A stretch of DNA of 64,000 nt from Hymenobacter citatus (GCF_014333615.1 NZ_JACSCY010000014.1:1-64000); one strand, 5' to 3'; numbered from the stretch's first letter, positions 18,201 to 26,697 are shown. Translations and numbers: made by a program. Notes: generated by a model not told the origin, from the letters alone.

Positions 18201-18371
18201 CCCACTGCGCTGGTTAGCCGGCTGCGCCTGCAAAACGTGCGCGTGTACGTGCAGGGGCAAAACTTCCTCATCGCCAAGAGTAAGCAATTCACCGGCCCCG
18301 ACCCCGAGGTGACCAACTACCAGTACCCGATACCGCGCGTGTTCACCACCGGCCTCAACGTTTCCTTCTAA
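15201..18371 (+). CDS. SusC/RagA-family TonB-dependent outer-membrane transporter
   Basis: The 1056-residue protein begins with a signal peptide. A carboxypeptidase-regulatory-like domain follows (ITGQVNDEKGVGLPGVTVVV), then the plug domain with LGEVVVTGYQTQRRADLTGA, RIRGFGTLGNNDPLYVIDG and DASAASIYGSRAGNGVIIIT, and a C-terminal beta barrel ending FTTGLNVSF with the terminal Phe. It imports oligosaccharides across the outer membrane with its SusD partner encoded 24 bp downstream. Substrate is inferred to be fructan from the GH32, fructokinase and sensor context. The ATG at 15201 (MHKSVPLTRHLRVL) is preferred to an in-frame ATG at 15162 because it opens the signal peptide. Confidence 0.96.
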   Translation: MHKSVPLTRHLRVLTLLAAAPLTAAVLPGVAVAALPSSAIQALADIPITGQVNDEKGVGLPGVTVVVKGTTNGASTDGEGRFALTVPATATLVVSSLGYAPQEVAVAGKTTFTIQLVPSAQNLGEVVVTGYQTQRRADLTGAVAVVKPEQIKDMTSNSVANNLQGRVPGVQITTDGSPSGSRTAVRIRGFGTLGNNDPLYVIDGIPTKEGINQLNQNDIESIQVLKDASAASIYGSRAGNGVIIITTKKAKKGVTRVDFSTFFSAQKPGPHIKMLNTQEYGRIYWQASVNDGTRPTIPFYNFQSHLGPDGRPVLDNVTVPEFLDAAQTQRTANTDWFKETQQTALVQQYNVNVSNGGEHGGVLFSLNYYKNSGTLKYTGADRWTTRLNSDYSLLGDRLKIGENLTVSKLEEAQFDLNLIRDRSSQLLNIVPVRTVDGVGWGGPVNGIGDRDNPVRLLTDNQQNRSNLYRVFGNAFADAEIIKGLHLRTSFGIDYSLYKYKELYKTFRAGYLSNDNNRVTNNETTFGNWVWQNTLNYDLALGGGKHALSFLLGNERISYASESFYASRTNFASEDPNYIVLDAGSANKDNGGSATAYRLASYFAKVNYSFMDRYLLSGTIRRDGSSRFGADNQFGVFPAVSGGWRLSEESFVKDNVNAVSDLKLRAGWGQTGNQDIANFASRAIYQSSLGTLDPNFAYDIGTAYDIYGNDTNLPAGYRRVQQANPNLKWETTTQTNVGLDVGFFQNKLTGSADYFVKKSTDILVNLPFLGVVGEGGDKFVNGASIKNSGWEFLLTYQNALSNGLTFNVSGNLSTYRNRLTYLPDEVINAYGGNGQDVTRLGHSINAVYGYVADGLYQNATEVGEGPTQVGAAPGRIRYKDLNGDGVIDNFDQTWITEAIPDFAYGLNLGAAWKGFDVQVFFQGVQGLYAYNNSKFRTDFSSLASGENWGQRLLDAWSPTNTGSSIPAPTLVNSNNEGRSSTYFVENASYLKLRNVQVGYNLPTALVSRLRLQNVRVYVQGQNFLIAKSKQFTGPDPEVTNYQYPIPRVFTTGLNVSF

Positions 18372-18395
18372 TTGCTACGCTAGCCAAACCTTCCC

Positions 18396-20120
18396 ATGAA
18401 ACTCCTCAAAACCAGCGTGCTGGCCTGCTCGCTGCTGGCCTTTTCGGTGAGCTGCAACGATAAAAGCTTCCTCAATGTAGACCCCACCGGGGCGCTCAGC
18501 GACGACCAGCTGAATACGGTTGGAAATATTGATAAACAAGTAATTGCGGCCTATGCGCAGTTAGGCAACGATATCTACTACGTGCCTTATACCTCCATGT
18601 GGCCCTACGGCAACGTGCGCGGCGGCGACGCCTACAAGGGCGGCGGGGGCACCGCCGACGTGGACGCGTTTCACTTCTACGAAACCTTCATTTTCAACCG
18701 CGTCGACCTGAGCAACACCGACGAGTTTTGGTACCGCATGTACCTGAGCATTTCGCGCTGCAACGACGCGCTGCGCCGCCTCAACGCCGTGGATGCCGCA
18801 ACGATGCCCAACAAGGCGGTGCGCCAGGGCGAGATGCGCTTCCTGCGCGGGCACTTCTACTTCCTGCTCAAGGAGATGTTCAAGTACGTGCCTTACATCG
18901 ACGAGGAATTACCGGTGGATCAATACCCCACCGTGTCGAACGTGGCCCTGAGCAACGACGCGCTGTGGAGCAAAGTGGCCGAGGACTTCCGCTTTGCGGT
19001 GGAAAACCTGCCCGCCACCCAGCCTGAAATCGGGCGGGCTACCAAGCCTGCCGCGCAGGCCTACCTGGCCAAAACGCTGTTGTACCAGGCCTATACGCAA
19101 AACGAAAGCAACGCCGTGACGGGCATCGACGCGGCCAAGCTCACGGAAGTGAATGCCCTGTGCAACGCCGTTATCAGCTCCGGCCAATACTCCCTGCATG
19201 CAGACTTTGCCACCAACTTCCTCACGGCGGGCGACAACGGGGTAGAGTCGGTGTTTGCCATTCAGTTTTCGCGCAACGACGGTACGCCCAAGGGCCGCAC
19301 CGACCGCGGCAACGAGCTGAACTACCCCATGAACCCGGAGTACGGCTGCTGCTCGTTTCATCAGCCCAGCCAAAACCTGATCAACTCGTTTAAAACCGAT
19401 GCCGGCGGGCTGCCCCGCTTCGCCGATTTCAACACCTCCGGCGACCTGACAACCCCGGCCGACTTCCTCAGCACGACCGTCGACCCGCGTCTCGACCACA
19501 CGGTGGCCATTGTGGGGCACCCGTTCAAGTACGACCCTAACTTCGTGTTTCAGGAGTCGTGGGTGCGCGTGCCGCAGGTATACGGCTACAACCTGTCGAT
19601 GAAGGAAAGCGTGCTGCCCACTGACCCCAGCTTTCAGAAGACGCCGCCCTTCATGAGCTCTTCGAAAAACTGGACGATTATCCGCTACGCCGACGTGCTG
19701 CTGTGGAAGGCCGAAGCGCTCATTGAGCTGAACCGGCCGTCGGAGGCCCTACCCCTCATCAACCAGATCCGGCAGCGGGCGCAGAACAGCACCGCGCGCC
19801 TGAAGCAAGCCAACGGCGCGGCTACCTCCAAGTACAACATTGGCCTCTACCCAACCGCCGGTTTCACGCAGGCCTACGCCCGCGAAGCCCTGCGTTTTGA
19901 GCGCCGCCTGGAGTTTGCCATGGAAGGATACCGCTTTTTCGACTTGGTGCGCTGGGGTATTGCGGCGCCCTACCTGAACACCTACTTCGCCAAGGAAAAG
20001 AACCTGCGGCAGTACCTGTCTACCGCCCGCTTCACGCCCGCCCGCGACGAATACATGCCGATTCCAATCAACCAGATCAACTTCAGCAAAGGACTATACA
20101 AGCAGAATGTAGGGTGGTAG
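18396..20120 (+). CDS. SusD/RagB-family outer-membrane lipoprotein
   Basis: The 574-residue lipoprotein has a lipobox cysteine at residue 20 (LLAFSVSCNDK), followed by the SusD motif KSFLNVDPTGALSDDQL. Tetratricopeptide-like helices include YLSISRCNDALRRLNA and EMRFLRGHFYFLLKEMFKYV. The C-terminal region contains NWTIIRYADVLLWKAEALIE and EALRFERRLEFAMEGYRFFD. SusD proteins cap the SusC barrel on the cell surface and capture glycans. The gene follows susC closely and must be co-transcribed. Confidence 0.96.
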   Translation: MKLLKTSVLACSLLAFSVSCNDKSFLNVDPTGALSDDQLNTVGNIDKQVIAAYAQLGNDIYYVPYTSMWPYGNVRGGDAYKGGGGTADVDAFHFYETFIFNRVDLSNTDEFWYRMYLSISRCNDALRRLNAVDAATMPNKAVRQGEMRFLRGHFYFLLKEMFKYVPYIDEELPVDQYPTVSNVALSNDALWSKVAEDFRFAVENLPATQPEIGRATKPAAQAYLAKTLLYQAYTQNESNAVTGIDAAKLTEVNALCNAVISSGQYSLHADFATNFLTAGDNGVESVFAIQFSRNDGTPKGRTDRGNELNYPMNPEYGCCSFHQPSQNLINSFKTDAGGLPRFADFNTSGDLTTPADFLSTTVDPRLDHTVAIVGHPFKYDPNFVFQESWVRVPQVYGYNLSMKESVLPTDPSFQKTPPFMSSSKNWTIIRYADVLLWKAEALIELNRPSEALPLINQIRQRAQNSTARLKQANGAATSKYNIGLYPTAGFTQAYAREALRFERRLEFAMEGYRFFDLVRWGIAAPYLNTYFAKEKNLRQYLSTARFTPARDEYMPIPINQINFSKGLYKQNVGW

Positions 20121-20201
20121 GCGTGCTGTCACTGCCCCGCTGACTTTGGTGAATCCATAACGCAAACAGCTACGACGTACCCGTCAGCTACTTCTAAACG
20201 A

Positions 20202-21521
20202 ATGAAAAAGAACGTTTTCTTCTGGTCCGTGGTGGTCGCGCTGGGCGGCTTACTTTTCGGATTTGATACGGCGGTGATTTCCGGGGCCGAGAAATCGGTG
20301 CAGCAGCTGTGGCAGCTCAACTCCTACCAGCACGGCCTGACCATGTCCATTGCCCTGATCGGCACCGTTATCGGGGCCATCTTTGGCAGCGTCCCATCCG
20401 ATAAACTGGGGCGGCGCACCACCCTGAGCTGGATTGCGATGCTCTACCTGGTGTCGGCGGTAGGCGCGGCGCTGGCCCCCACGTGGGTGCCGTTCATGGT
20501 GTTCCGCTTCCTGGGCGGGCTCGGGGTAGGGGCTTCGTCGGTTACGGCGCCGCTGTATATTTCCGAAGTGTCGCCGCCCGCCTCACGGGGGCGCATGGTG
20601 GGCATGTTCCAGTTCAATGTGGTGTTTGGCATTCTGCTGGCCTACCTCTCCAACTACCTGCTGGCCGGGCTGGGGGGGGGGCAGGATTGGCGCTGGATGC
20701 TGGGCGTGCAGGCCGTGCCGTCGCTGGCGTTCTTCCTGCTGTTGTTCCGAATTCCCGAAAGCCCCCGCTGGCTGCTACGCCAAAACCGTACGGCCGAGGC
20801 GCGGGCCGTGTTTGAGCGCATTGACCCGGCTACGGCCGAGAACAACGTATCGACCATTTTGGTGGCCAACGCGGCCGAGGAAGGTGCCGGCGAGTCGTTG
20901 TGGGCTCCGCAGTACCGGCGGCCGGTGCTGCTGGCGGTGCTGTTCGCTATGTTCAACCAACTGGCGGGCATTAATGCCATCATCTACTATGCCCCCCGTA
21001 TTTTCGAGTTGACGGGCCTGGGCCAAAGCGCGGCGCTGCTGTCGTCGGCCGGTATTGGGCTGGTGAACTTCTGTTTTACCCTGCTAGCCGTCAACATCAT
21101 CGACAAATTTGGCCGGCGCAAGCTGATGCTCATCGGTTCCGTAGGGCTGATTGTGACGCTGGGCCTCGTGGCGGAAGCCTTTTACAGTCAGCGCAGTGGC
21201 CTGCTCGTGCCCCTGCTGCTATTTGGCTATATTGCCTTTTTTGCCTTCTCGCAAGGGGCCGTTATCTGGGTGTTTATTTCCGAGATTTTTCCGAGCGCCG
21301 TGCGTGCCAAGGGGCAGGCGCTGGGCAGCTCCACCCACTGGGTGCTGGCGGCCCTCATCACCTTTGCTTTTCCGGCCCTCACCGAGAAGCTGGGCGGTGG
21401 CAACACCTTCGCGTTTTTCTGCGCCATGATGGTGCTCCAGCTGCTCTACGTGTGGAAGCTGATGCCCGAAACCAAAGGTAAAACGCTGGAAGATGCCGAC
21501 AAAGTGCTGGTGCTGCACTGA
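20202..21521 (+). CDS. MFS sugar porter (fructose/hexose:H+ symporter type)
   Basis: The 439-residue protein has 12 predicted membrane helices and sugar-porter signatures: LGGLLFGFDTAVISGAEKSV, SDKLGRRTTL after helix 2, RFLGGLGVGASSVTAPLYIS, the mid-loop PESPRWLLRQNR and the C-terminal PETKGKTLED. It should move a hexose released in the periplasm into the cytoplasm. Its place between SusD and a fructokinase suggests fructose, matching the MFS fructose importer of Bacteroides fructan loci. A run of G residues at about 20670-20681 is in frame and not a break. Confidence 0.92.
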   Translation: MKKNVFFWSVVVALGGLLFGFDTAVISGAEKSVQQLWQLNSYQHGLTMSIALIGTVIGAIFGSVPSDKLGRRTTLSWIAMLYLVSAVGAALAPTWVPFMVFRFLGGLGVGASSVTAPLYISEVSPPASRGRMVGMFQFNVVFGILLAYLSNYLLAGLGGGQDWRWMLGVQAVPSLAFFLLLFRIPESPRWLLRQNRTAEARAVFERIDPATAENNVSTILVANAAEEGAGESLWAPQYRRPVLLAVLFAMFNQLAGINAIIYYAPRIFELTGLGQSAALLSSAGIGLVNFCFTLLAVNIIDKFGRRKLMLIGSVGLIVTLGLVAEAFYSQRSGLLVPLLLFGYIAFFAFSQGAVIWVFISEIFPSAVRAKGQALGSSTHWVLAALITFAFPALTEKLGGGNTFAFFCAMMVLQLLYVWKLMPETKGKTLEDADKVLVLH

Positions 21522-21610
21522 GCCGCCGCCGTTGCTATTGGGCGCGCTGTTTCTGACGCACAGCGTGCCCGCTAATCTACTTACTTAACCAAGACCCTTT
21601 TACGCTGCAT

Positions 21611-22507
21611 ATGCCTACCTCCGTTGTTTGTTTCGGCGAAGTACTTTGGGACATCCTGCCTACCGGCCAGCAGCCGGGCGGGGCTCCGTTTAACGTAGCC
21701 GTGCACCTGAGCCAGTTGGGCCAACCTGCTGAGCTGATCAGCCGCGTGGGCGACGATGAGCTGGGCCGGGAACTGCTGGCTTTCATCGAGTCGAAGCATT
21801 TAAGTACCACCTATGTTCAACAAGGCCATACCCACCTCACGGGGGTAGTGAAAGCCAACGTAGACGACGCCAACGAAGTGGTCTACAAGATTGTGCAGCC
21901 TGTGGCCTGGGACTATATCCAGTATGAGGCGGCACTGGCCGATACAGTAGCGGAGGCCGATATGCTGGTCTACGGCAGCCTAGTTGCTCGCCAGACCAAT
22001 AGCCGCGAAACTCTCTACCGCCTACTCGAAAGCGCCCGTTTCCGGGTGTTCGACGTGAACCTGCGTCCCCCGCACTACACCAGGGAAGTAACGAAGTACC
22101 TGCTCAGCAAAGCCAACCTGGTCAAGATGAATCACCATGAGTTGACTGAAGTGATGGAGTGGTTGGGCCAGGGGCCGGTGCAGGATAGGGAAGCGGCCAT
22201 GCAGTGGCTGGCCCAGCGCTACCAGTTGCAAGCGGTGTGCGTCACGTGTGGCGCCGATGGCGCCCTACTCTACACCGGCGGGCAGCTCTACCGGGCTCCC
22301 GGCCTACCCGTGCAGGTGCGCGACACCATTGGCAGTGGCGACGCCTTTTTGGCGGCCTTGCTGAAAGGCTGGCTAGCCGGCGACAAGCCGGACGCTATGC
22401 TGCGCTTTGCCTGCGCGGCGGGGGCGCTAGTGGCTACTCACCAAGGCGCCACGCCCGCCATCACCGCCGCCGACGTGGCCAAACTGCTCGCGCCGCAAAC
22501 GGCGTAA
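21611..22507 (+). CDS. PfkB-family fructokinase
   Basis: The 298-residue sugar kinase shows the PfkB/ribokinase features: N-terminal CFGEVLWDILPTGQQPGGAP, the substrate-binding GGAPFNVAVHLSQLG (23-37), and the C-terminal DTIGSGDAF (238-246), whose Asp244 is the catalytic base. It phosphorylates imported fructose to fructose 6-phosphate using ATP. Family membership is certain; the fructose specificity is inferred from the GH32 and transporter genes around it. Separated by 89 bp from the porter gene and 34 bp from the GH32 gene. Confidence 0.92.
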   Translation: MPTSVVCFGEVLWDILPTGQQPGGAPFNVAVHLSQLGQPAELISRVGDDELGRELLAFIESKHLSTTYVQQGHTHLTGVVKANVDDANEVVYKIVQPVAWDYIQYEAALADTVAEADMLVYGSLVARQTNSRETLYRLLESARFRVFDVNLRPPHYTREVTKYLLSKANLVKMNHHELTEVMEWLGQGPVQDREAAMQWLAQRYQLQAVCVTCGADGALLYTGGQLYRAPGLPVQVRDTIGSGDAFLAALLKGWLAGDKPDAMLRFACAAGALVATHQGATPAITAADVAKLLAPQTA

Positions 22508-22541
22508 GCTACTTCCTATTCCTTTCGCCCTTCGTTCGATC

Positions 22542-24080
22542 ATGAAAAAGTTACTGGCCCTTCTTAGCGGCGCGCTCCTGACGACTACCTCCTTCGCCCA
22601 GCAAGCCGCCGTGCCGCCGGCTACCCCGCAGTATCGCCCAGCCTACCATTTCACGCCGACTGCGCACTGGATGAACGACCCCAATGGCATGGTCTATTAT
22701 CAGGGCACCTACCACTTGTTCTTCCAGTACTACCCCCAGGGTATGGTCTGGGGACCTATGCACTGGGGCCACGCCACCAGCCCCGACATGGTGCGCTGGC
22801 AGGAGCAGCCCATTGCTCTCGCCCCTGATAGCCTGGGCTACATTTTCTCGGGCTCGGCTGTGGTAGATGCCGATAACACGGCCGGTTTCGGTAAGAATGC
22901 GTTGGTCGCCATCTTCACCCACCACAGCCCGGAAGAGGAGAAAAAAGGGCAGAACAAGCACCAATACCAAAGCCTGGCCTACAGCCTCGACGCGGGCAAG
23001 ACGTGGACTAAATATGCCGGCAACCCCGTTCTGCCCAATCCTGGCATTGTGGACTTCCGTGACCCAAAAGTGAGCTGGAATGAGCCCGCTAAGCAGTGGG
23101 TGATGACCTTGGCGACCAAGGACCGCATCACGTTCTACTCCTCGCCTAACCTGAAAGAGTGGACCAAACTGAGCGAGTTTGGCGAGAAGCTGGGCGCCCA
23201 TGGCGGCGTATGGGAGTGCCCCGATCTGTTTCCGCTTATGCTCAACGGCAAAACGTATTGGGTGCTCATCGTGAACCTAAACCCGGGTGGTCCCAACGGT
23301 GGCTCGGCCACGCAGTATTTTGTGGGCCAGTTTGATGGCAAAACCTTCACGCCCCTCAACGCCAACACCAAGTGGGCCGACTACGGCCCCGACGAGTACG
23401 CCGGCGTAACGTGGAATAACACCGGCAACCGCCGCCTGTTTCTGGGTTGGATGAGCAACTGGGAGTACGCCAACCAGGTGCCTACCTCGCCCTGGCGTAG
23501 CGCCACAACCATCCCGCGCGAGCTGGGTTTGCGCCAAGTGGGTAGTGAAATCTACCTCACCTCGCAGCCCGTCTCCGAGCTGCGCACCCTGGCCGGCAAG
23601 GCCACCACCCTACAGAATATAACGGTAAAAGCGCCCACCGACCTTACCGCCCGCCTCAACAGCACCACCGACAAGCACCGCCTGACACTCAGCACCAAGC
23701 AGTTGAATGATTTTGAGCTAGTGCTGGGCAATGTGGCCGGGGAGGAGCTGATAGTAGGGTACGATAAAGCGGCCAAACAGTATTTCATTGACCGCAGCAA
23801 GGCTGGTAAAAACAACTTCAGCCCCAAGTTTACGGGGCGTGCCACGGCCCCGCGCCTGAGCACGGCCGCCGGCACCGAGCTGACACTCTACCTCGATGCG
23901 GCCTCTGTGGAGCTGTTCGCCGACCAGGGCCTGACGGTGATGACCAGTATTTTCTTCGCTAGCAAGCCGCTGACTTCTATAAAATTGCGTTCGGCGCAGG
24001 GTAGCACGTGGCAGCAACTCAGCAACACGCCGCTGGTGGCAAAACCAGCCAGCAAGGCCCCAACCTTGGGACAGCGATGA
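22542..24080 (+). CDS. Glycoside hydrolase family 32 (levanase/inulinase type)
   Basis: The 512-residue enzyme has a cleavable signal peptide (residues 1-19, ending SFAQ). The GH32 five-bladed propeller carries the three catalytic carboxylates: nucleophile Asp46 in HWMNDPNG, transition-state stabiliser Asp174 in FRDPKV, and acid/base Glu225 in WECPDLF. A C-terminal beta-sandwich follows (VELFADQGLTVMTSIFF). It hydrolyses beta-fructosidic bonds to fructose in the periplasm or on the surface. Exo or endo mode and inulin versus levan cannot be decided from these motifs. It is the last gene of the locus and is followed by a terminator-like hairpin. Confidence 0.95.
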   Translation: MKKLLALLSGALLTTTSFAQQAAVPPATPQYRPAYHFTPTAHWMNDPNGMVYYQGTYHLFFQYYPQGMVWGPMHWGHATSPDMVRWQEQPIALAPDSLGYIFSGSAVVDADNTAGFGKNALVAIFTHHSPEEEKKGQNKHQYQSLAYSLDAGKTWTKYAGNPVLPNPGIVDFRDPKVSWNEPAKQWVMTLATKDRITFYSSPNLKEWTKLSEFGEKLGAHGGVWECPDLFPLMLNGKTYWVLIVNLNPGGPNGGSATQYFVGQFDGKTFTPLNANTKWADYGPDEYAGVTWNNTGNRRLFLGWMSNWEYANQVPTSPWRSATTIPRELGLRQVGSEIYLTSQPVSELRTLAGKATTLQNITVKAPTDLTARLNSTTDKHRLTLSTKQLNDFELVLGNVAGEELIVGYDKAAKQYFIDRSKAGKNNFSPKFTGRATAPRLSTAAGTELTLYLDAASVELFADQGLTVMTSIFFASKPLTSIKLRSAQGSTWQQLSNTPLVAKPASKAPTLGQR

Positions 24081-24082
24081 GT

Positions 24083-24124
24083 CGCTCCTTTTCTTGTACA
24101 ACCAAACATGTTCGAAAAGGGGCG
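24083..24124 (+). terminator. Possible terminator hairpin after the fructan locus
   Basis: CGCTCCTTTTC at 24083-24093 pairs with GAAAAGGGGCG at 24114-24124 at 10 of 11 positions around a 20-nt loop. It directly follows the GH32 stop. No T-tract follows, so confidence is modest. Confidence 0.4.
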
Positions 24125-24308
24125 TTATGGGACTGGGAAAGCACTGGGTAACAGCTTAGTAATTTGAGTACAAGCTCGTCTCTTGGTTTGGTGGGGTTAC
24201 TCATCTAACAGAGCAGCCCCACATGCATAGGCCTATGTTAGACTGCTACGTACAGAAAATACAAACCTGTCGAAAAACACTCCGAAGCAATTCCTACTGG
24301 GGATACGC

Positions 24309-25171
24309 TCACAAGCCGAGGAATTTGGCGGCGTTGAAGCGCTTGACATCCTCTAAGTGGGCGTAGCACTCGATCATGGCATTGGTCTTCTGCTTGGTCT
24401 AGTTCTTAATGGCCTTGTTCGACTGCCCCGCCTCCACGGCAATGGTGACAAAGGACGCACGGAGCGAGTGGGCCGTGTACTGCCCGCCCAAGTGCTGCTG
24501 CACGAGTTTGTTGGCGCTGATGTCGGAGAGGCGAAAGGTGGAGGGTTGGGCTACTTGCTTGGGCACCCGTTTCAGGGACACGAGCAGCGGCCCCGTGTCG
24601 CGGCCGAGCACCGCGACCCAAGCCTGCATCGAGCGCACGGGGCAGTAGCGGTCGTCGGGGGCATAGAAGACAGCTTTGTCCTCCACCTCGCCGTACTGGT
24701 TGGTCTTGTTCTTGTCCAGATGGATCAGCAGCGCTTGCGGGGTGAGCTTAAGGTGTTCCACGTTCAGGGCCACCAGTTCAGAGCGGCGGAAGGCGCCGGC
24801 AAAGCCCAGCAGTAGCAGCGCCCGGTCGCGCAGTCCGGCTGGTGTGGCCAAGTCCAGCTGGTTGATGGCGCGCTTGAGTTCGTCGTCCGAAAAGGCCGGG
24901 GCTTGCCGCTAGCGCTTGCCTAGTACGCGAGTGATTTGCGGGGCTGGTCGGCTAGGTGCGTTACGTACTGGGCCACGGTGGTCACAGCGGCGGGCAGGTC
25001 CTCAAAGTCTTGATCTCAGCAGTACTGCTCGAAGGTGCGTAGGTCGGCCACGTACGCCCGGCGCGTATTGGCCGCGCCGGCTAGGCCGACGGCCACGTAG
25101 CGGGCCACCACATCGGAGACAGAAGACAAGCCTGCGGGCAACATTGCGGGGACTGGAATCAACTCACTCAT
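24309..25171 (-). pseudogene. Tyrosine recombinase, decayed copy
   Basis: Read from the ATG at 25171, the N-terminal part (SSVSDVVARYVAVGLAGAAN) parallels the intact recombinase at 25345-26307 but hits a TGA after FEQYC, then TAGs. A block of about 75 codons in the core-binding domain is missing. The catalytic domain is largely preserved (LRDRALLLLGFAGAFRRSEL, YTAHSLRASFVTIAVEAG), but a TAG at 24399-24401 precedes the terminal TKQKTNAMIECYAHLEDV with the catalytic Tyr. It ends with TGA at 24309-24311. It is inactive and divergently oriented to its intact relative. Confidence 0.88.
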
Positions 25172-25200
25172 GGTAAAAAAACTAGCGCGCTTGATGGTGC

Positions 25201-25340
25201 CTATATATAATTAGGAGTAGCCGAGCGATTTTGGCTGCAAAGTACGAAAAACAATAAGGTTCGATAACTCTTACTTATCGAACCTTATTGTTTTTCGTAC
25301 TTTGCAGCCAAAATCGCTCGCCTACTCCTATTATATATAG
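25201..25340. repeat. 140-bp near-perfect palindrome between two recombinase genes
   Basis: The 67-nt left arm (25201-25267) and 66-nt right arm (25275-25340) are complementary except for one mismatch and one 1-nt indel; the central loop is 7 nt (25268-25274). It fills the space between the divergent recombinase starts, ending 5 bp before the intact ATG. Each arm contains TACTTTGC pointing towards its gene, close to a -7 box. It is either a duplicated leader/promoter or the crossover site the recombinase acts on. Confidence 0.95.
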
Positions 25341-25344
25341 CCAC

Positions 25345-26307
25345 ATGAAAAAGCTGCCCGCTGTGTCCGCCCCGACACCTTCGAGTCTGTCGCTCGTCGA
25401 TCTCACGGAACACACGGCCAAATACGTGGCGGCCGGCTTGTCGGGGGCGCCCAATACGGCCAAGGCCTACGCCGGCGATTTGCAGCGCTTCGGGGCCTGG
25501 TGCCAGGAGCACGCGTTGGAACCGCTGCCCGCCTCGATCGATACGCTCGCTGGCTTTGTGACGCACCTCGCAGAGTCGGGTAAGAAAGTAGCGACCATCC
25601 AGCGCCACTGCGCCGCCATCAGCAAAGCCCACGCGTTACGGGGGCTGGACTCGCCCACCGATGACAAGAAGTTCAAGGTGCTGCTCGAGGGCATCGCGCG
25701 CCTGAAGGGCGTGCGGCAGAAGCAAGCGCCCGCCTTCACGCTGGCGAATTTCAAACGCACCGTGAAAAGTATCGATGCGAAGACCCTTTCTGGGCTGCGC
25801 GACCGGGTGATTCTGCTGCTGGGTTTTACCGGCGCCTTTCGCCGCTCCGAGCTGTCGGCGCTGAATATCGAGGACCTTTCCTTTTCCGAGGAAGGACTCA
25901 TTGTCAACCTGGCTAAGAGCAAGACCAACCAGTTGGGGGCCGCCGAGGAAAAGGCCATCTTCTACTCGCCCGAGTTTACGCTCTGCCCCATCCGCACGCT
26001 CCAAGCGTGGCTGCAACGGCTGGGCCGCACGGAAGGGCCCGTGTTCGTCTCGTTCCGCAAAGGCGGGCGCCTGACCGAGCGGCGCCTGACGGATCATCAC
26101 CTGAACTTAATTGTACAGCGGTATTTAGGGGTGAAGTTCTCGGCCCACTCGCTGCGCGCTTCCTTTGTGACGGTGGCCAAGCTAGCCGGCGCCGATGACT
26201 CGGAGGTGATGAACCAGACCAAGCACAAAACGAGCGAGATGATCCGGCGCTACACCCGCCTCGACAATGTGCGCCAGCACAATGCTGCCCAGAAGCTGGG
26301 CTTGTAA
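25345..26307 (+). CDS. Tyrosine recombinase/integrase
   Basis: The 320-residue protein has an N-terminal SAM-like core-binding domain (about 18-125) and a C-terminal catalytic domain with the family residues: Arg166/167 in GAFRRSEL, His268 and Arg271 in AHSLRASF, His294 in TKHKTSEM and nucleophile Tyr303 in RRYTRL. It should cut and rejoin DNA at short inverted-repeat sites. The ATG at 25345 sits at the edge of the 140-bp palindrome. No tRNA or clear flanking att repeat was seen, and it lies between the fructan locus and the metal-efflux cluster, so its substrate element is unclear. Confidence 0.93.
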   Translation: MKKLPAVSAPTPSSLSLVDLTEHTAKYVAAGLSGAPNTAKAYAGDLQRFGAWCQEHALEPLPASIDTLAGFVTHLAESGKKVATIQRHCAAISKAHALRGLDSPTDDKKFKVLLEGIARLKGVRQKQAPAFTLANFKRTVKSIDAKTLSGLRDRVILLLGFTGAFRRSELSALNIEDLSFSEEGLIVNLAKSKTNQLGAAEEKAIFYSPEFTLCPIRTLQAWLQRLGRTEGPVFVSFRKGGRLTERRLTDHHLNLIVQRYLGVKFSAHSLRASFVTVAKLAGADDSEVMNQTKHKTSEMIRRYTRLDNVRQHNAAQKLGL

Positions 26308-26430
26308 CAACTACGAAGATGTACCATAGGTAAGCATAGCAAAGGCTTTGCCCCACTTTGTCCTACCTAGAGGTGACGAGCGACGGTGCGGGGAGCAGGA
26401 ACCTTCAGATGGTAGGCGTGTTATTCTACT

Positions 26431-26643
26431 ATGTCTTACTCTACCAAACGCCCGCGGGTGCGTAAACCTGCGGAATCACCCGCTCCCTCCCTGTCACCGG
26501 CCGAACACCTGGCGGCGCTACAGGCCCGCGAGGCGGGCAAGACCATCATGTACCACGTGGATGCGTGGGGGCATGTCGAAACCCGCTTTGTGCGCTCGCA
26601 GAACGTGGACGCCTGGCTAGCCAAAGGCTTTTTCGTACGCTAA
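26431..26643 (+). CDS. Small hypothetical protein (70 aa)
   Basis: The short protein starts with a basic, proline-rich stretch (MSYSTKRPRVRKPAESPAPS), then a helix (SPAEHLAALQAREAGK) and a beta-rich tail (TIMYHVDAWGHVETRFVRSQ, AWLAKGFFVR). I do not recognise a family. It is supported as a gene by its ATG and by a good intrinsic terminator 28 bp after the stop. It stands alone downstream of the recombinase and may be part of the same acquired segment. Confidence 0.6.
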   Translation: MSYSTKRPRVRKPAESPAPSLSPAEHLAALQAREAGKTIMYHVDAWGHVETRFVRSQNVDAWLAKGFFVR

Positions 26644-26670
26644 TCTGTCCCTAAAGTAGCATATAGCTGA

Positions 26671-26697
26671 AAGCTCCGTCGCAAGCGGAGCTTTTTC
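26671..26697 (+). terminator. Rho-independent terminator
   Basis: AAGCTCCG and CGGAGCTT form an 8-bp stem around a 7-nt loop, continuing directly into a T-run (CTTTTTC). It ends the small gene at 26431-26643. Confidence 0.85.

Noticed and set aside
24081..24308. Possible tRNA or attachment site near the recombinases
   Set aside because: No cloverleaf or T-arm consensus could be found; only a short CATAGGCCTATG palindrome near 24224.
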